Assembly (NCBI GenBank): GCA_964605795.1
Contig: CAZSDZ010000006.1
Span: forward strand, 21,234 to 85,233
DNA length: 64,000 bases
Source of the DNA: JAFGOM01 sp964605795
GTDB lineage: Archaea > Halobacteriota > Methanomicrobia > Methanomicrobiales > Methanospirillaceae
Reading direction: 5' to 3'
The position numbers were made by a program, and so were the translations under genes. The notes under the pieces were generated by a model. That model was not told where the DNA came from. It made no database searches and was given only the letters and a program-made list of their open reading frames with translations. This document shows positions 1-9,736 of this stretch, piece by piece; positions within the stretch are counted from its first letter, which is position 1; each line of letters begins with the position of its first letter.

Positions 1-2
1 TA

Positions 3-806
3 CCGGTGACAGAACCTGCCGGCATTCTTATGATAAGTCCGACAACCTCAACCCAGGACTTAAGTGGCATGGATGATCTCTTCTTCCGGCTCGTTCCGGT
101 ATCTTCAGAACGGGCATCTGCGTTTGCCCGGCACATTCAGAAGCGTCAGAACCTGACCCAGCTTGCAGTCATCACCGACATCGATAATGCAGCGTATACT
201 GTTCTTTATGGGGAGGCATTAAACGAAACATTCAGTACTCTGGGCGGCACGATAACCTCCGCTATTGAGTTCTCTTCGAAAACAAAGCCTGATTTCGCAC
301 CGCAGGTATCTGAACTCAAAAAATCCGGCGCCCAGGGTCTCTTTATTATCGCCAATGATTATGATACCGCACTTATCGCCCAGCGGGTCCGGCTTTGTGG
401 ATGGGATGTACCGATGTATGCGTCCGGATGGGCCCAGACTGAAACCCTGCTTGCAAGCGGCGGAAGTGCTGTTGAAGGAATGGAGATTGAACAGGCACTC
501 TTCATGGAGAGTACGGCACCGGCATTTCTTGATTTTAAAGAGAGATACGAAGACCGGTTTGGTCGACCTCCTTCCTTTGGTGCAGTCCTGAGTTACGAAT
601 CGGTGGGTGTTCTTGCACAGGCACTGCGTTCTACCGGCAAAACGACCGAACATGTAAAAGAGGCACTCCTTGCGGTTACAGACTTCCCCGGTCTCACCGA
701 TACCTTCTCATTTACCCGGTTTGGGGATGTCATCCGTCCATACTACATCAGTACGATAAGGAACGGAACATATGCAGACTTCGAGGCAATCCTGCCGGAA
801 CAGTAG
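3..806 (+). CDS. Periplasmic ligand-binding protein, branched-chain amino acid type, C-terminal part
   Basis: The reading frame is open from the window edge to the TAG at 804-806, so only the last 267 or so residues are present and the start lies outside. The sequence reads as lobe 2 and the closing part of a type I periplasmic binding fold (Leu/Ile/Val-binding family). It shows the typical segment in which a receptor asks whether a change depends on movement of a lobe (ITDIDNAAYT, then a strand GAQGLFIIAND), and a late conserved region FGRPPSFGAVLSYES. In methanogens such proteins often serve as sensor partners rather than transporters. The next gene, a membrane sensor kinase-like protein starting 8 nt downstream, fits that use; no permease or ATPase is visible nearby. 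The ligand cannot be told from sequence. Confidence 0.75.
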   Translation, partial: PVTEPAGILMISPTTSTQDLSGMDDLFFRLVPVSSERASAFARHIQKRQNLTQLAVITDIDNAAYTVLYGEALNETFSTLGGTITSAIEFSSKTKPDFAPQVSELKKSGAQGLFIIANDYDTALIAQRVRLCGWDVPMYASGWAQTETLLASGGSAVEGMEIEQALFMESTAPAFLDFKERYEDRFGRPPSFGAVLSYESVGVLAQALRSTGKTTEHVKEALLAVTDFPGLTDTFSFTRFGDVIRPYYISTIRNGTYADFEAILPEQ

Positions 807-813
807 GAAAGAG

Positions 814-3030
814 ATGCAGGACAATACCTCTTCCAATACTCTTAATGCGGTAATTCTTCGCATTATTCGTTTCCGTCTTTTTATTCCTCTTCTTCTGATA
901 TCCCTCATTGCCCTTGGTGCGGCAGGGTACTGGGAGATCCAGATGCTCGAGGCTTCTCAGTTGCAGGTAGCAAAGGCCCAGTCACGCATCGTGGATCAGT
1001 ATCTTGAACATGCGGGACGGATGCTTGACAATCTTGGAAGAGTTGCAGAGTCATCTTCAAAAGAAGAACTTGCCTTGGTTATGGAGAGCACACGGGCTGC
1101 GTACCGGTATTACGATACGTTTTATTACCTTGATCCCTCCTCGCGGATTGTGATGATTACGCCTCCTGATCCCCGTTACACCGGTCTTGATATGTCACAC
1201 ATGCCGTATTTCCGGATAGAGAAGGGGGCCGAACCGGTTATGATATCACGCCCGTTTATCTCCCTGCGAACCGGAGATCCGACAGTCTACCTGATACGTC
1301 ATCTGGGGGATGGCGGGGCGGTTGTGGGAGAACTGAGCTTGACTTCTCTCGAGAACGAGATTACCCGTCTTGCAGAAACGCCGGAAAACGGAGTTTTGTA
1401 TATTCTTGACCAATCAGGGATGCTCCTTGCCCATCCCTCGCCGGATCTTGTCAGAGAGCAGACTTTCTTTCCGGACCCCGGGTTTTTGAGACAGCAGGAT
1501 GGGAGCGGGAGCACTCTTGTATACAAAGATTCAGATACAACGGTTCTTGGGAGTTTTGCTGCCGTAACAAAGGCTGACTGGCTTGTGGTGAACCAGATCC
1601 CACTCGTAACGGTCATTGCCCCGTATCTCCTCGGACTCTTTCTGTTATTTGTCACATTCTGTATCATCTGGCTTGTACTGGTAAGGGATATTCAGGGGCA
1701 GCTGGAAAGTCGTCTTAGCAGGCCTCTTGTACTGCTCAGCAGGGGTACCGGTGCATTGTCAGACGGAGATTTTTCCCATGCCCGTGATCTTGCAGAAATT
1801 CCTGATACGTTTGCCGAGCTTGACCGGCTTGCCGGTGATTTTGTGCAGATGAGCCTGGCCCTGCAGGCACGACAGGAAGCGTTGGAGAAGAGCGAAGGAA
1901 GGTACCGTTCCCTGTATGATGAAAATCCTACCCTGTATTTTACGCTGGATAAAGAGGGAAGAATTCTTTCTGTCAACCGGTACGGAGCAGAATACCTCGG
2001 ATATACGGTCAATGAACTGGTTGGAGAATCGGTAACGAATGTGTTGTATCCTGATGACAAGCCGCTCGCACATACTCATCTCGAGTCCTGTCTTGCCCGG
2101 CCTGAAGAGATTTTTCAGTGGGAACTGCGGAAGGTCAGGCGGGATGGAAGGATGCTGTGGGTAAAAGAGACCGCTCATGTTATTTCAGGAGAAGATAACA
2201 ATCCGATACTACTTATCGTGTGTGAAGATATCACGAAACGAAAGCAGGCAGAAGATGAGGTTACCAGAACCAGCGAGGAACTCCAGGCCGCGTATGAGGA
2301 GATGACTGCGAATGCACAGGAACTGAAACAGAATTATGACGAACTCCATAAAAGTCAGGATGCGTTACGACAGGCACGGAAAAAACTGACCCTTCTCAAT
2401 CATATTGCATTTACTGATATCAGGTCGGCAATCTTCACATTAGCCGGCTATATTCAGCTCGAAGAGTCGTACATCTCTGATGAGAAGCAGAGGCAGTATC
2501 ATAATGAACTGGGTGCGATAGCCGGGAAGATAGAGGAGACATTGAATTTTGCCAAAACATACCAGGATCTGGGCATCAGACCTGCCTGCTGGCAGAATGT
2601 TGAACCGGTATTCCTGTTTGGAATCTCCCATATCAATGTATTAGACTTAAAACGCCATATCAACGTGAAGGGCCTGGAGATATATGCTGATCCGATGCTT
2701 GAACAGGTTTTTTTCAATCTTGCAAAGAATGTACTGGAGCATAGTAAAGGAGCAACAGAGATAACGATTCGTTACGAGAACCGGGACGATTCTATAATTA
2801 TTTTCTTTGAAGATAATGGAGAAGGAATACCCGAAGATGAGAAAGAGACCCTTTTTGAGCGGGAATACGGGGAGCGAAAAGGTGTCGGTCTTTTCCTTAT
2901 CCGTGAGATCCTTGAAATCACAAATATCACCTTAAAAGAGACGGGAAAACCCGGGGTAGGAGCCCGGTTCGAGATCCTGGTACCGGAAGGGGGATGGCGT
3001 TTTACACAGAACACATTGGGTGAGGAGTAA
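814..3030 (+). CDS. Membrane sensor kinase-like protein lacking the phospho-acceptor His (Cache-HAMP-PAS-HATPase)
   Basis: This is a 738-residue protein. I chose the ATG at 814, preceded by AGGAAAGAG; a longer frame from 772 would overlap the binding-protein gene. Order of parts: TM helix about 15-40, extracytoplasmic double-Cache-like region (about 45-260), TM helix about 265-293, HAMP-like linker, PAS domain about 360-480, coiled coil, DHp-like helix about 527-560, HATPase domain about 625-730. The ATPase motifs look intact (N box FFNLAKNVLEHS, G1 EDNGEGIP, G2 KGVGLFLI). The DHp motif that reads RHDIRNQ in the related kinase at 3948 reads FTDIRSA here, so the acceptor His is replaced by Thr534. 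It may be a pseudokinase, an allosteric partner, or work on another acceptor. It probably receives a signal from the binding protein encoded just upstream; that link is inference. Confidence 0.85.
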   Translation: MQDNTSSNTLNAVILRIIRFRLFIPLLLISLIALGAAGYWEIQMLEASQLQVAKAQSRIVDQYLEHAGRMLDNLGRVAESSSKEELALVMESTRAAYRYYDTFYYLDPSSRIVMITPPDPRYTGLDMSHMPYFRIEKGAEPVMISRPFISLRTGDPTVYLIRHLGDGGAVVGELSLTSLENEITRLAETPENGVLYILDQSGMLLAHPSPDLVREQTFFPDPGFLRQQDGSGSTLVYKDSDTTVLGSFAAVTKADWLVVNQIPLVTVIAPYLLGLFLLFVTFCIIWLVLVRDIQGQLESRLSRPLVLLSRGTGALSDGDFSHARDLAEIPDTFAELDRLAGDFVQMSLALQARQEALEKSEGRYRSLYDENPTLYFTLDKEGRILSVNRYGAEYLGYTVNELVGESVTNVLYPDDKPLAHTHLESCLARPEEIFQWELRKVRRDGRMLWVKETAHVISGEDNNPILLIVCEDITKRKQAEDEVTRTSEELQAAYEEMTANAQELKQNYDELHKSQDALRQARKKLTLLNHIAFTDIRSAIFTLAGYIQLEESYISDEKQRQYHNELGAIAGKIEETLNFAKTYQDLGIRPACWQNVEPVFLFGISHINVLDLKRHINVKGLEIYADPMLEQVFFNLAKNVLEHSKGATEITIRYENRDDSIIIFFEDNGEGIPEDEKETLFEREYGERKGVGLFLIREILEITNITLKETGKPGVGARFEILVPEGGWRFTQNTLGEE

Positions 3031-3947
3031 TGAGGAACGGTCTGTTGTGTAGGATGAAACGTGCATGATGCAGGATCACTCACAGAACAGGAACAAACAT
3101 CCGAGAATTTTGTAATTTGGTTTTAAAAACTCCCATGAAGGGACCAGTATTGTCAGAATTCCATTATAATCAGGCTCTCCTAAAAAACCTGCAGCAGCAA
3201 ACGCTAACATTAAAAAACCACAGGCAAGAGATGATCCCTTCCCTATCCCGATCACGTAATGTCCTGATAGAGAACGGTACCTGGCGATATCGGATGACCG
3301 TACCAGGACCTGGACACGATTTTTCTCATCACAAAAATGTTGTGTTATCCTTTGATTGCACTGAAGAGATTTTTTCGGGGGTGTTTAAGGATTCTGGACA
3401 TGGATGTACTGGAGCATGACGTTACGGGGATGTTCACATTTTTCACATATGCAATCATTAACCCGATATTTCTCAACTATTCCTTTCATACAGGTTGTAG
3501 TTGTAAACGCCCACTGCTTTTTGATCAGGATATGGGAAGAAATGTCTGTTCAATTTTTAATCACCCTATTTCATGACAGAAGTCGCTCCACTCTATTACA
3601 TGCAGGGGTTAGAAGGTGCAATATGGGTTAGTAACTCTAATTACCCGGGGACTGAAGGAAAAAATAGGTATAAAACAGAGAGATAAAGGATATTCAGAAA
3701 AATTATGCAATAATGAAAGATAGGAACGTTTCTTTCTCTTCTCATACAAGCAAAGATGGACCCGGAAATCCTGAAAACAACGTATTAGATCTCTCTTTTC
3801 CGGTCAGCGTATCTCTATCTGGGATTATGAGAGCATATCCTGTTAAATTTTTCATTGGATATGCTCTTAAGCCCCCCCAGGGAGAGGATAATTGTATATT
3901 TCTATAGTGTGTATAAATGATTAGAATCAACAGGTATACGTTCATCG
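3031..3947. other. Long intergenic region, no convincing gene
   Basis: This 917-bp stretch is AT-rich. It has several short open frames, none with a recognisable product, a good ribosome binding site or consistent composition. The one clear structure is the hairpin at 3830-3867. AT-rich sequence with TATA-like elements (around 3893-3916) just before 3948 probably holds the promoter of the downstream kinase. Confidence 0.5.
3830..3867. repeat. Perfect 11-bp inverted repeat (hairpin) upstream of a sensor kinase
   Basis: AGAGCATATCC at 3830-3840 is matched exactly by GGATATGCTCT at 3857-3867, leaving a 16-nt AT-rich loop. It lies 80 bp upstream of the kinase start and about 800 bp after the previous gene, so it is unlikely to be that gene's terminator. 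It could be an operator or an RNA structure in a leader. Confidence 0.6.
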
Positions 3948-5939
3948 ATGCCCCGAAAAAATCGGTCTGATCTAGGGAACTCTTTTTCATACCGGATATT
4001 GTCAGCGATATTTTTTGGAATCATCATACTGATAAGTCTGTTCTCTGCCATCTCGTATATCGATGACAGTTCCTATCTTAAAGAAACATTTCAGGAAGAG
4101 ATGAAAGAGACAGAACAGAACCTGGTTCATTCTGCCAACCTGATTAACCAGGGTCTCATCTTGTATGATACGTCTTTTGATCGGGAATTGATGACCCATT
4201 TTGAGACCTTTCTTGATGCGTATGCCCGGTCAGGGGGGGATCCCTCCCTTCTCAATCTGTCTCTTATAAAGAGCCAGATTGAGAAGGGAGCATCAGGTGA
4301 TATCGATCTCTACATCATCAATGAGACCGGGATCATTGAGTACACCACCTACGAACCCGATTATCACCTTGATTTTTCTGTCTGGCCTGAGGTATACCAG
4401 GAGATAACCCAGATACGCCTGAACAATGCCTACTCTTCAGACCGGGTTGTCAAGGGATTCACTGATACTGCTCTTCGTAAATATGCATACTTCCCGACAC
4501 CCGATCACCGCTACCTTTTTGAGATAGGACTTTCATCGACCGACTTTGATACCACCCGGGACCGGAAGTTCTCCTATCTTGCAATAGCACAGGAGATCCC
4601 CGAATTACGAAAGATAGTTGAGTCAATAAAGTTTTTTGATGAAACCGTTACATTTAGCGACGATCCAAAAACCGGGTTCATTGGACATGAGTATTACCCT
4701 GACTATAATCTGACCCCGGAAAAAATAGCCCTGATTGCGGAAGTTTTCAAGACAAAGGAAGATCGGGAGGAACAGGATCGTGTCAATCATACCATCGCTA
4801 AATATCTCTACATCGATCTGAATGATGATAAAACCGTCTCATCATCGAAACTCAGTCTTGTTGCAGAGATTGATTACACGACTGCAGCCCTTGATGAGAC
4901 GATCTTCTCTAAATTGATACTTTCGCTTGCATTCATCTGTTTTTCGGTAATCATTGCCCTGATTATCGCATACAGTGTCTACCGGTTCATATCAAAACCC
5001 GTTGACGAGATAATTGAGGACATCGAGATAATAGCAGACGGTGACTACGATCATCCTATACGACCAACCCAGGGGATCGATCTACAACGTCTGGGAACGA
5101 GTATCATGATTATGGTTGACCGTCTCAAGGAAAATATCAACCATATCAGGGAGCAGTCAGACCAGATTGAACAACAGTCAGAAGAATTACGGCAGGAACT
5201 GGTTCAGCGCAACGAGATTGAGAAAGCACTTCTTCTGGCAAATAAAAAATTAAACCTGCTGTCAGGGATTACCCGGCACGATATCAGAAACCAGATGAAT
5301 GCACTGATGCTGTTTCACGAGACTCTTCGAAAGAAACTGTCCCATGATCCCGGCGGTGATGAATTAATCGACACGCTCAACCAGATATCAGAAACGATCC
5401 TGAATCAGATTGAGTTCACAAAAGACTACCAGGAACTTGGTTTAGGCGAGGCGGCCTGGCATCATATCGATGAAATACTGGAGAATATCATTGCAGATAA
5501 CCGGTTTTTTGGGATAGATGTCGCGTATCATACCGAAGATCTCGAGATCTTTGCAGATAAGATGGTAGAGAAGGTATTCTACAACCTTCTTGAGAACGCC
5601 ATCAGGCATGGGGGGAGTATCACCACTATTACCATCTCGTATCAGATCCGTGACACCTTCTGTGTAATTGTGGTAGAAGATGATGGAAAGGGTGTACCTC
5701 TCCCGATAAAAGAGAAGATCTTTACCCAGGGATTTGGATCAAATACCGGATTTGGTCTCTTCCTCTCAAGGGAAGTGCTTGCGATTACCGGAATTATGAT
5801 AAATGAGACCGGACAAGAGAACGAGGGGGCCCGGTTTGAGATTCTCGTTCCACAGGGAAAATGGCGGTTTCGAAATGAAGAGTTCTCCTCTTTTGCAGAA
5901 CATCCCGGGAGTGAAGAGAAATTCGTTCACCAGGTATGA
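3948..5939 (+). CDS. Membrane sensor histidine kinase (Cache-like sensor, HAMP, RHDIRNQ-type DHp, HATPase)
   Basis: This is a 663-residue kinase with TM helices near residues 12-35 and 320-345 flanking a large extracytoplasmic sensor, then HAMP (about 345-400), a coiled coil, a DHp helix with RHDIRNQ (His444) and a HATPase domain (N box FYNLLENAIRHG, G1 VVEDDGKGVP, G2 GFGLFLSREVL). All catalytic motifs are present. The sensor shares clear sequence with that of the SpoIIE phosphatase at 11243-13159, for example DFSVWPEVYQ against DFRKWPEIYQ and KYAYFPTPDHRYLF against KYGYLPSPDKNYLF, so the two may sense the same ligand. No receiver gene lies adjacent. The start is ATG at 3948 with only a weak AGGT upstream. 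The family is common in Methanomicrobiales; the ligand is unknown. Confidence 0.9.
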   Translation: MPRKNRSDLGNSFSYRILSAIFFGIIILISLFSAISYIDDSSYLKETFQEEMKETEQNLVHSANLINQGLILYDTSFDRELMTHFETFLDAYARSGGDPSLLNLSLIKSQIEKGASGDIDLYIINETGIIEYTTYEPDYHLDFSVWPEVYQEITQIRLNNAYSSDRVVKGFTDTALRKYAYFPTPDHRYLFEIGLSSTDFDTTRDRKFSYLAIAQEIPELRKIVESIKFFDETVTFSDDPKTGFIGHEYYPDYNLTPEKIALIAEVFKTKEDREEQDRVNHTIAKYLYIDLNDDKTVSSSKLSLVAEIDYTTAALDETIFSKLILSLAFICFSVIIALIIAYSVYRFISKPVDEIIEDIEIIADGDYDHPIRPTQGIDLQRLGTSIMIMVDRLKENINHIREQSDQIEQQSEELRQELVQRNEIEKALLLANKKLNLLSGITRHDIRNQMNALMLFHETLRKKLSHDPGGDELIDTLNQISETILNQIEFTKDYQELGLGEAAWHHIDEILENIIADNRFFGIDVAYHTEDLEIFADKMVEKVFYNLLENAIRHGGSITTITISYQIRDTFCVIVVEDDGKGVPLPIKEKIFTQGFGSNTGFGLFLSREVLAITGIMINETGQENEGARFEILVPQGKWRFRNEEFSSFAEHPGSEEKFVHQV

Positions 5940-6008
5940 TAGGAAAAAAGAGCGTGTAGTATGGCAATCGGTGCATCTGAACACCCTCCTCGTTTTGGAT
6001 GATTAATC

Positions 6009-7136
6009 ATGCTCTTCTTATCCACACAGGAAAAGACTGCATGGGCAGATCATGCCCGGACGATCCAGTCTCTTGCTCACTCCCCTGACCTCTATATCAA
6101 TACGGTGCGGCCGAATCTGTACTCTGCATTCTGTTATTTTATCGGGACCCTGCTTGCAGCAGAGAACCATCCTGATCGGGGTAAGGAATGGCTGAAAGCC
6201 GGTGCAATCACCGAGGAGGAGGGATTGTTCTCCTCTTTTTTTCTCCTTGGATTCCTGGAACGACATGGGGGAATGCTGAAAAAACCGGCAGTTGCCTTTG
6301 AAGATCCTCGTCCTTTCATCCATTTTACCCATATCCCTGCGATGGTAGAGGCACGAAGACGGATGATATCGTTCTTTGCCGGGTCACTCCCAAAATTTTG
6401 GACTCCTGTCAGGTTCATGGATATCGGATGCGGAGATGGTTCGTTAACGGTCAGATTCTTACAACAGCTGATTGATAGCGGGAAAGTTCCCGGATTTTCT
6501 GAGATCCTGCTTATCGATCCCTCGACAGCAATGATCGAGCTGGCAAAGGATTCAGTCTCGGCCGCATTTCCGGATGTATTGATCAAAACAGAGAATGCAC
6601 GAATAGAGGACTGTTCTGCACGAATCAATAACCGGTACGATATTGCACTCAGTTCCCTTGCCTATCACCACATGCCGGTTGAGGAGAAATATATCCACAT
6701 TAGGAGAATAAAACCCTGGATCGATCACTTCCTTCTCTTTGAACTGGATGCCGATCATGATACTCCTGAGATGTACTCCCCTGAACTTGCGTTCTCGGTC
6801 TATCAGTCGTATGGGCGGATCATTGATCTTGTTTTTGCATATGATGCCCCGGTCAGTGTCGTGACCGACTGTGTTGATCTGTTCTGGATAACCGAGATCA
6901 TCTCTATCCTTACCGAGCCCCGGGGGATACGGACTGATTATCACATGCTCCGCAACCAGTGGAATGAGTTGTTTAAAAGAACGTTATGTCCGGAATTTTC
7001 CCTCCGTTCTGACTCAACCTGCTATGGCGACGAGTACGTTACCCTCTTCGCCCTTCATTATGGCAGGGAAGAGGTGAGTGATGAGTTTGTATCCAATTCA
7101 CAACACTGCGTATCATTTTCTGTTCCCAACGATTAG
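6009..7136 (+). CDS. Class I SAM-dependent methyltransferase
   Basis: This is a 375-residue protein. A helical N-terminal extension (about 1-130) precedes a Rossmann methyltransferase domain with motif I FMDIGCGDGSLT (about 138-149), an acidic strand end ILLIDPS (motif II) and a later ALSSLAYHHMP segment typical of motif IV-V in small-molecule methyltransferases. The substrate cannot be assigned. It starts 69 nt after the sensor kinase on the same strand, so co-transcription is possible. ATG at 6009 lacks a strong ribosome binding site. Confidence 0.8.
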   Translation: MLFLSTQEKTAWADHARTIQSLAHSPDLYINTVRPNLYSAFCYFIGTLLAAENHPDRGKEWLKAGAITEEEGLFSSFFLLGFLERHGGMLKKPAVAFEDPRPFIHFTHIPAMVEARRRMISFFAGSLPKFWTPVRFMDIGCGDGSLTVRFLQQLIDSGKVPGFSEILLIDPSTAMIELAKDSVSAAFPDVLIKTENARIEDCSARINNRYDIALSSLAYHHMPVEEKYIHIRRIKPWIDHFLLFELDADHDTPEMYSPELAFSVYQSYGRIIDLVFAYDAPVSVVTDCVDLFWITEIISILTEPRGIRTDYHMLRNQWNELFKRTLCPEFSLRSDSTCYGDEYVTLFALHYGREEVSDEFVSNSQHCVSFSVPND

Positions 7137-7195
7137 ATCTGTACTGGTACCTGAAAAGGAGATGAGAGGTTTTTTCCTGTGCAGACGGGTTTTTA

Positions 7196-7211
7196 GGTGT
7201 GGTACCACACC
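7196..7211. promoter_or_regulatory. 16-bp perfect palindrome in front of uvsE, candidate operator
   Basis: GGTGTGGTACCACACC is perfectly self-complementary and ends 21 bp before the uvsE ATG (7233). A second pairing, ACGGGT (7185-7190) with ACCCGT (7209-7214), overlaps it. The position fits a site that would cover the promoter or the transcript start. The binding factor is unknown. Confidence 0.5.
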
Positions 7212-7232
7212 CGTGAAGTTACGTGATATACC

Positions 7233-8135
7233 ATGAAGATTGGATACCCCTGTATAAACCGATCGCTCTCCTGCAGAAGCAGCAGGACCTTTCGTCTCTC
7301 GTCTTATAGCAAAGACCGTCTGTTTGAGACCGTAAAAGGAAACATTGCCTGCCTGTCTGAGATCGTATCCTTTAATCAGAAACAGGGGATATTTTTCTTC
7401 CGCATCACTTCAGATCTCGTTCCCTTTGCGTCCCACCCAATCTGCACCGCAGACTGGCAGGACATGTTTGCCTCCTCATTTGCCACCCTCGGGAGAGGTA
7501 TCCGGGAGATCGGGATGCGGATCTCGATGCATCCTGACCAGTTTATCCTGCTCAATGCCCCGAATCCGGATATCGTTTTGCGCAGTAAGAAAGAGCTCGC
7601 ATACCATGCCGAAATCCTTGACCTGCTTGGCCTGGACCGGACCGCAAAGATCCAGCTTCATGTCGGTGGTGTGTATAAAGACAAGAGTGCAAGCATTGAC
7701 CGGTTCATTGATCAGTACGCCACCCTTGATGAGCCAATCGTACGCCGCCTTGTTATCGAGAATGATGACTCCCGGTTCACGGCAAAAGACTGCCTGCAGA
7801 TCCATGAGAAGACCAAAATCCCGATACTCTTTGACAATCTGCATCACCGGGTTCACTCCGGTGGAGAGGAATTAAAGGAGATATTTCCTCTGGTGGCCGC
7901 AACATGGGAACCGCATGACGGGATTCCGATGACTGATTACAGCACCCAGGAACCGGGGGGTCGGCCTGGGAAACACGCAGAAACGATTGATATCCCTGAT
8001 TTTGTTACGTTTACGAAAGATATCCTCCCCCATGATATCGATATCATGCTTGAGATAAAAGACAAGGAGAAGAGTGCAATAGCAGCTCTGGCTGCTGTAC
8101 AGGATGACGCCCGCCTCAAAAAAATCAGATATTAA
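7233..8135 (+). CDS. uvsE: UV damage endonuclease (UvdE/UvsE family)
   Basis: This 300-residue protein has the usual length and TIM-barrel landmarks of UV damage endonuclease, which nicks DNA 5' to pyrimidine dimers and other lesions. The N-terminus MKIGYPCINRSL is typical. Metal-site motifs are visible: RISMHPDQFILLN, IQLHVGGVYKDK, LVIENDD, FDNLHHRVHSG, then a late acidic LEIKDKEKSA. The ATG at 7233 follows a GTGAT element at a workable distance. The gene stands alone with a palindrome in its promoter region, which suggests its own regulation. Nothing looks damaged. Confidence 0.93.
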   Translation: MKIGYPCINRSLSCRSSRTFRLSSYSKDRLFETVKGNIACLSEIVSFNQKQGIFFFRITSDLVPFASHPICTADWQDMFASSFATLGRGIREIGMRISMHPDQFILLNAPNPDIVLRSKKELAYHAEILDLLGLDRTAKIQLHVGGVYKDKSASIDRFIDQYATLDEPIVRRLVIENDDSRFTAKDCLQIHEKTKIPILFDNLHHRVHSGGEELKEIFPLVAATWEPHDGIPMTDYSTQEPGGRPGKHAETIDIPDFVTFTKDILPHDIDIMLEIKDKEKSAIAALAAVQDDARLKKIRY

Positions 8136-8197
8136 ATGATACATGCGGTATCAGGTATCTGTTCCGTCCGGTGTAATGGAATCAGAGCCAGGAAAAT

Positions 8198-8770
8198 ATG
8201 ATTAATAACCGGAAGAACCGATCGGCTGAGTTCCTGATGACGCCCGGTGCAACCGGCTGGAACCGTTTTCTGCCTGATATCCTCGATTCATTCCGTGATA
8301 AAACGATTCAATCGCGTCCCCGTACCCGGATCGGTGTTGATGCCTGTATCGTTCCCTCCCCTGACAAAGGGGATCTTATCGTTGCGGTTCCTGTCCTGAT
8401 AACGCGGGATATCTTCGAAGAGATAGGTCTTGACAGGAGTTCTTCTCCCGGGGCTGTCCATGCGATAATTGAAGAGATAAAAAGCAGGGCAACAGACAGT
8501 CCAGGGCTTTTTCTGCTTCATGGTGGCAGGGATGCTGATACTTTTCGGTATGCATCCCACTGCGAACCATGCACAATTGCTCACTCCCCCCGACGGATTG
8601 CCACCCATCTCTGGCGGCCTGATGAACGAAACCGGGCGGTGCCCGGGGGAATACAACTCCTCCTTCGTGGTTCTCTCCCGTACATGCCGCCGGATCCCGT
8701 ATCTGTACAAACGATGCAGGATCACCTTCAGAGTTACGCAGAAAGGTCAGAGATATTATCTTTGGAATGA
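8198..8770 (+). CDS. Hypothetical protein; possible N-terminal piece of the broken ATPase that follows
   Basis: This 190-residue frame starts at ATG 8198 after AGGAAA and ends with TGA at 8768-8770. I do not recognise a domain with certainty. It is in the same reading frame as the ATPase fragment starting at 8825, with only the TGA and 18 sense codons between them. ABC-class ATPases of the COG3044 type normally carry an N-terminal domain before the P-loop region, so this may be that domain cut off by a nonsense change. It could also be an independent gene; the sequence does not decide. Confidence 0.5.
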   Translation: MINNRKNRSAEFLMTPGATGWNRFLPDILDSFRDKTIQSRPRTRIGVDACIVPSPDKGDLIVAVPVLITRDIFEEIGLDRSSSPGAVHAIIEEIKSRATDSPGLFLLHGGRDADTFRYASHCEPCTIAHSPRRIATHLWRPDERNRAVPGGIQLLLRGSLPYMPPDPVSVQTMQDHLQSYAERSEILSLE

Positions 8771-8824
8771 GACCCGGGGTTTTGGAGACTGCATGGAGGA
8801 GGGTTTGGGATCAGCAGGATCAAG

Positions 8825-9641
8825 ATGAGCCGGTTATCTGATAAAAACCGTGTCTGTTTTATCGGGGATACAACCCGACCGGCACGGACCATGACACGGG
8901 AGCGGTGCTGGTACCGGGTCACAGGTCCAAAGAAAGGAGTACACATTCCCTTTATCTGCCCTGCCGAACTGGATCCAATCGAGGTTACCCTTGCAGGTTC
9001 CCATGAGACGATCACCGGTCTGGAGATAAAAAGAAGGGAGGTCTTTGCGATAACCGGTTCCAATGCCCAGGGAAAGACATCACTGGTTGAGGCCATCCTC
9101 TCAGGGGAGGATGACCATGCGGTCGGGGACGGACGGGAGGTTCTCGTGACCGCTCCGGGTATTGCACAGGCAGATGCAACAATCTGTGACTTACGAGCGG
9201 CAGATGTCAGCCGCTTTTTTACCTGCCTCCCGTCAGGGGTAGGGGGTTGGGTCTCTGCTGCTACGGGACGGGGCAGCGGTTCGCTCTCCATGGCATCCCG
9301 GATTGAAGAAGCGATCCGGAAAAAAAAGATCGCTTATCGTAATCGACGAAGACTTTGCAGCGATGAACCTGCTCATCCCCTGTTATTCTGGTGCAGATGG
9401 TCCGGGAGCAGTAACTCCGCTGTCAGCGGTTATAGAAAAGAACCGGGAATGGCTGGGAGATACCAGTATCGTTGCTGCCGGCTCTGCCATGGAGATGCTG
9501 ATTGCCGGGGCTGATCGCATCATGGTCATGAAAAACCATTGTGCACAAGCCATATCACGAGAATCATACCGGCAAGGACTGTCTGCCTTTTATCAGGCGA
9601 TGTATGACGAACTCAATGCAGGAGTGAAGGGGGGAGCCTGA
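8825..9641 (+). pseudogene. ABC-class ATPase (COG3044-like), frameshifted
   Basis: Two frames join into one ATPase. The first (8825 to about 9320) has a P-loop-like AITGSNAQGKTSLVEAI followed by VGDGREVLVT and an ENAS-like region, and the second (about 9321-9641) continues with Walker B SLIVIDEDFAAMN and an SxAMEML stretch. That order matches the predicted ATPases of the ABC class (GGGYHGKS, GDGREYVVT, LLIDEDTSATN in the family). The frames meet at a run of eight A's (9320-9327); seven A's would restore a continuous protein. An in-frame TGA (8768) also separates it from a possible N-terminal part. This is either a real pseudogene or a homopolymer error in the assembly, although the extra TGA supports true decay. 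Confidence 0.7.
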
Positions 9642-9736
9642 AAAGAAACGGGAGAAGAGAGAGGATTCAGAAAGAAATCCACCGGTGTCAGGTGGTACCG
9701 AAAAATCCCGTATCGTGTGAGAGAAAAAAGAATGGA

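Noticed and set aside
3117..3419. 100-codon plus-strand frame in the intergenic region
   Set aside because: TTG start, no ribosome binding site and no recognisable product; composition matches non-coding sequence around it.
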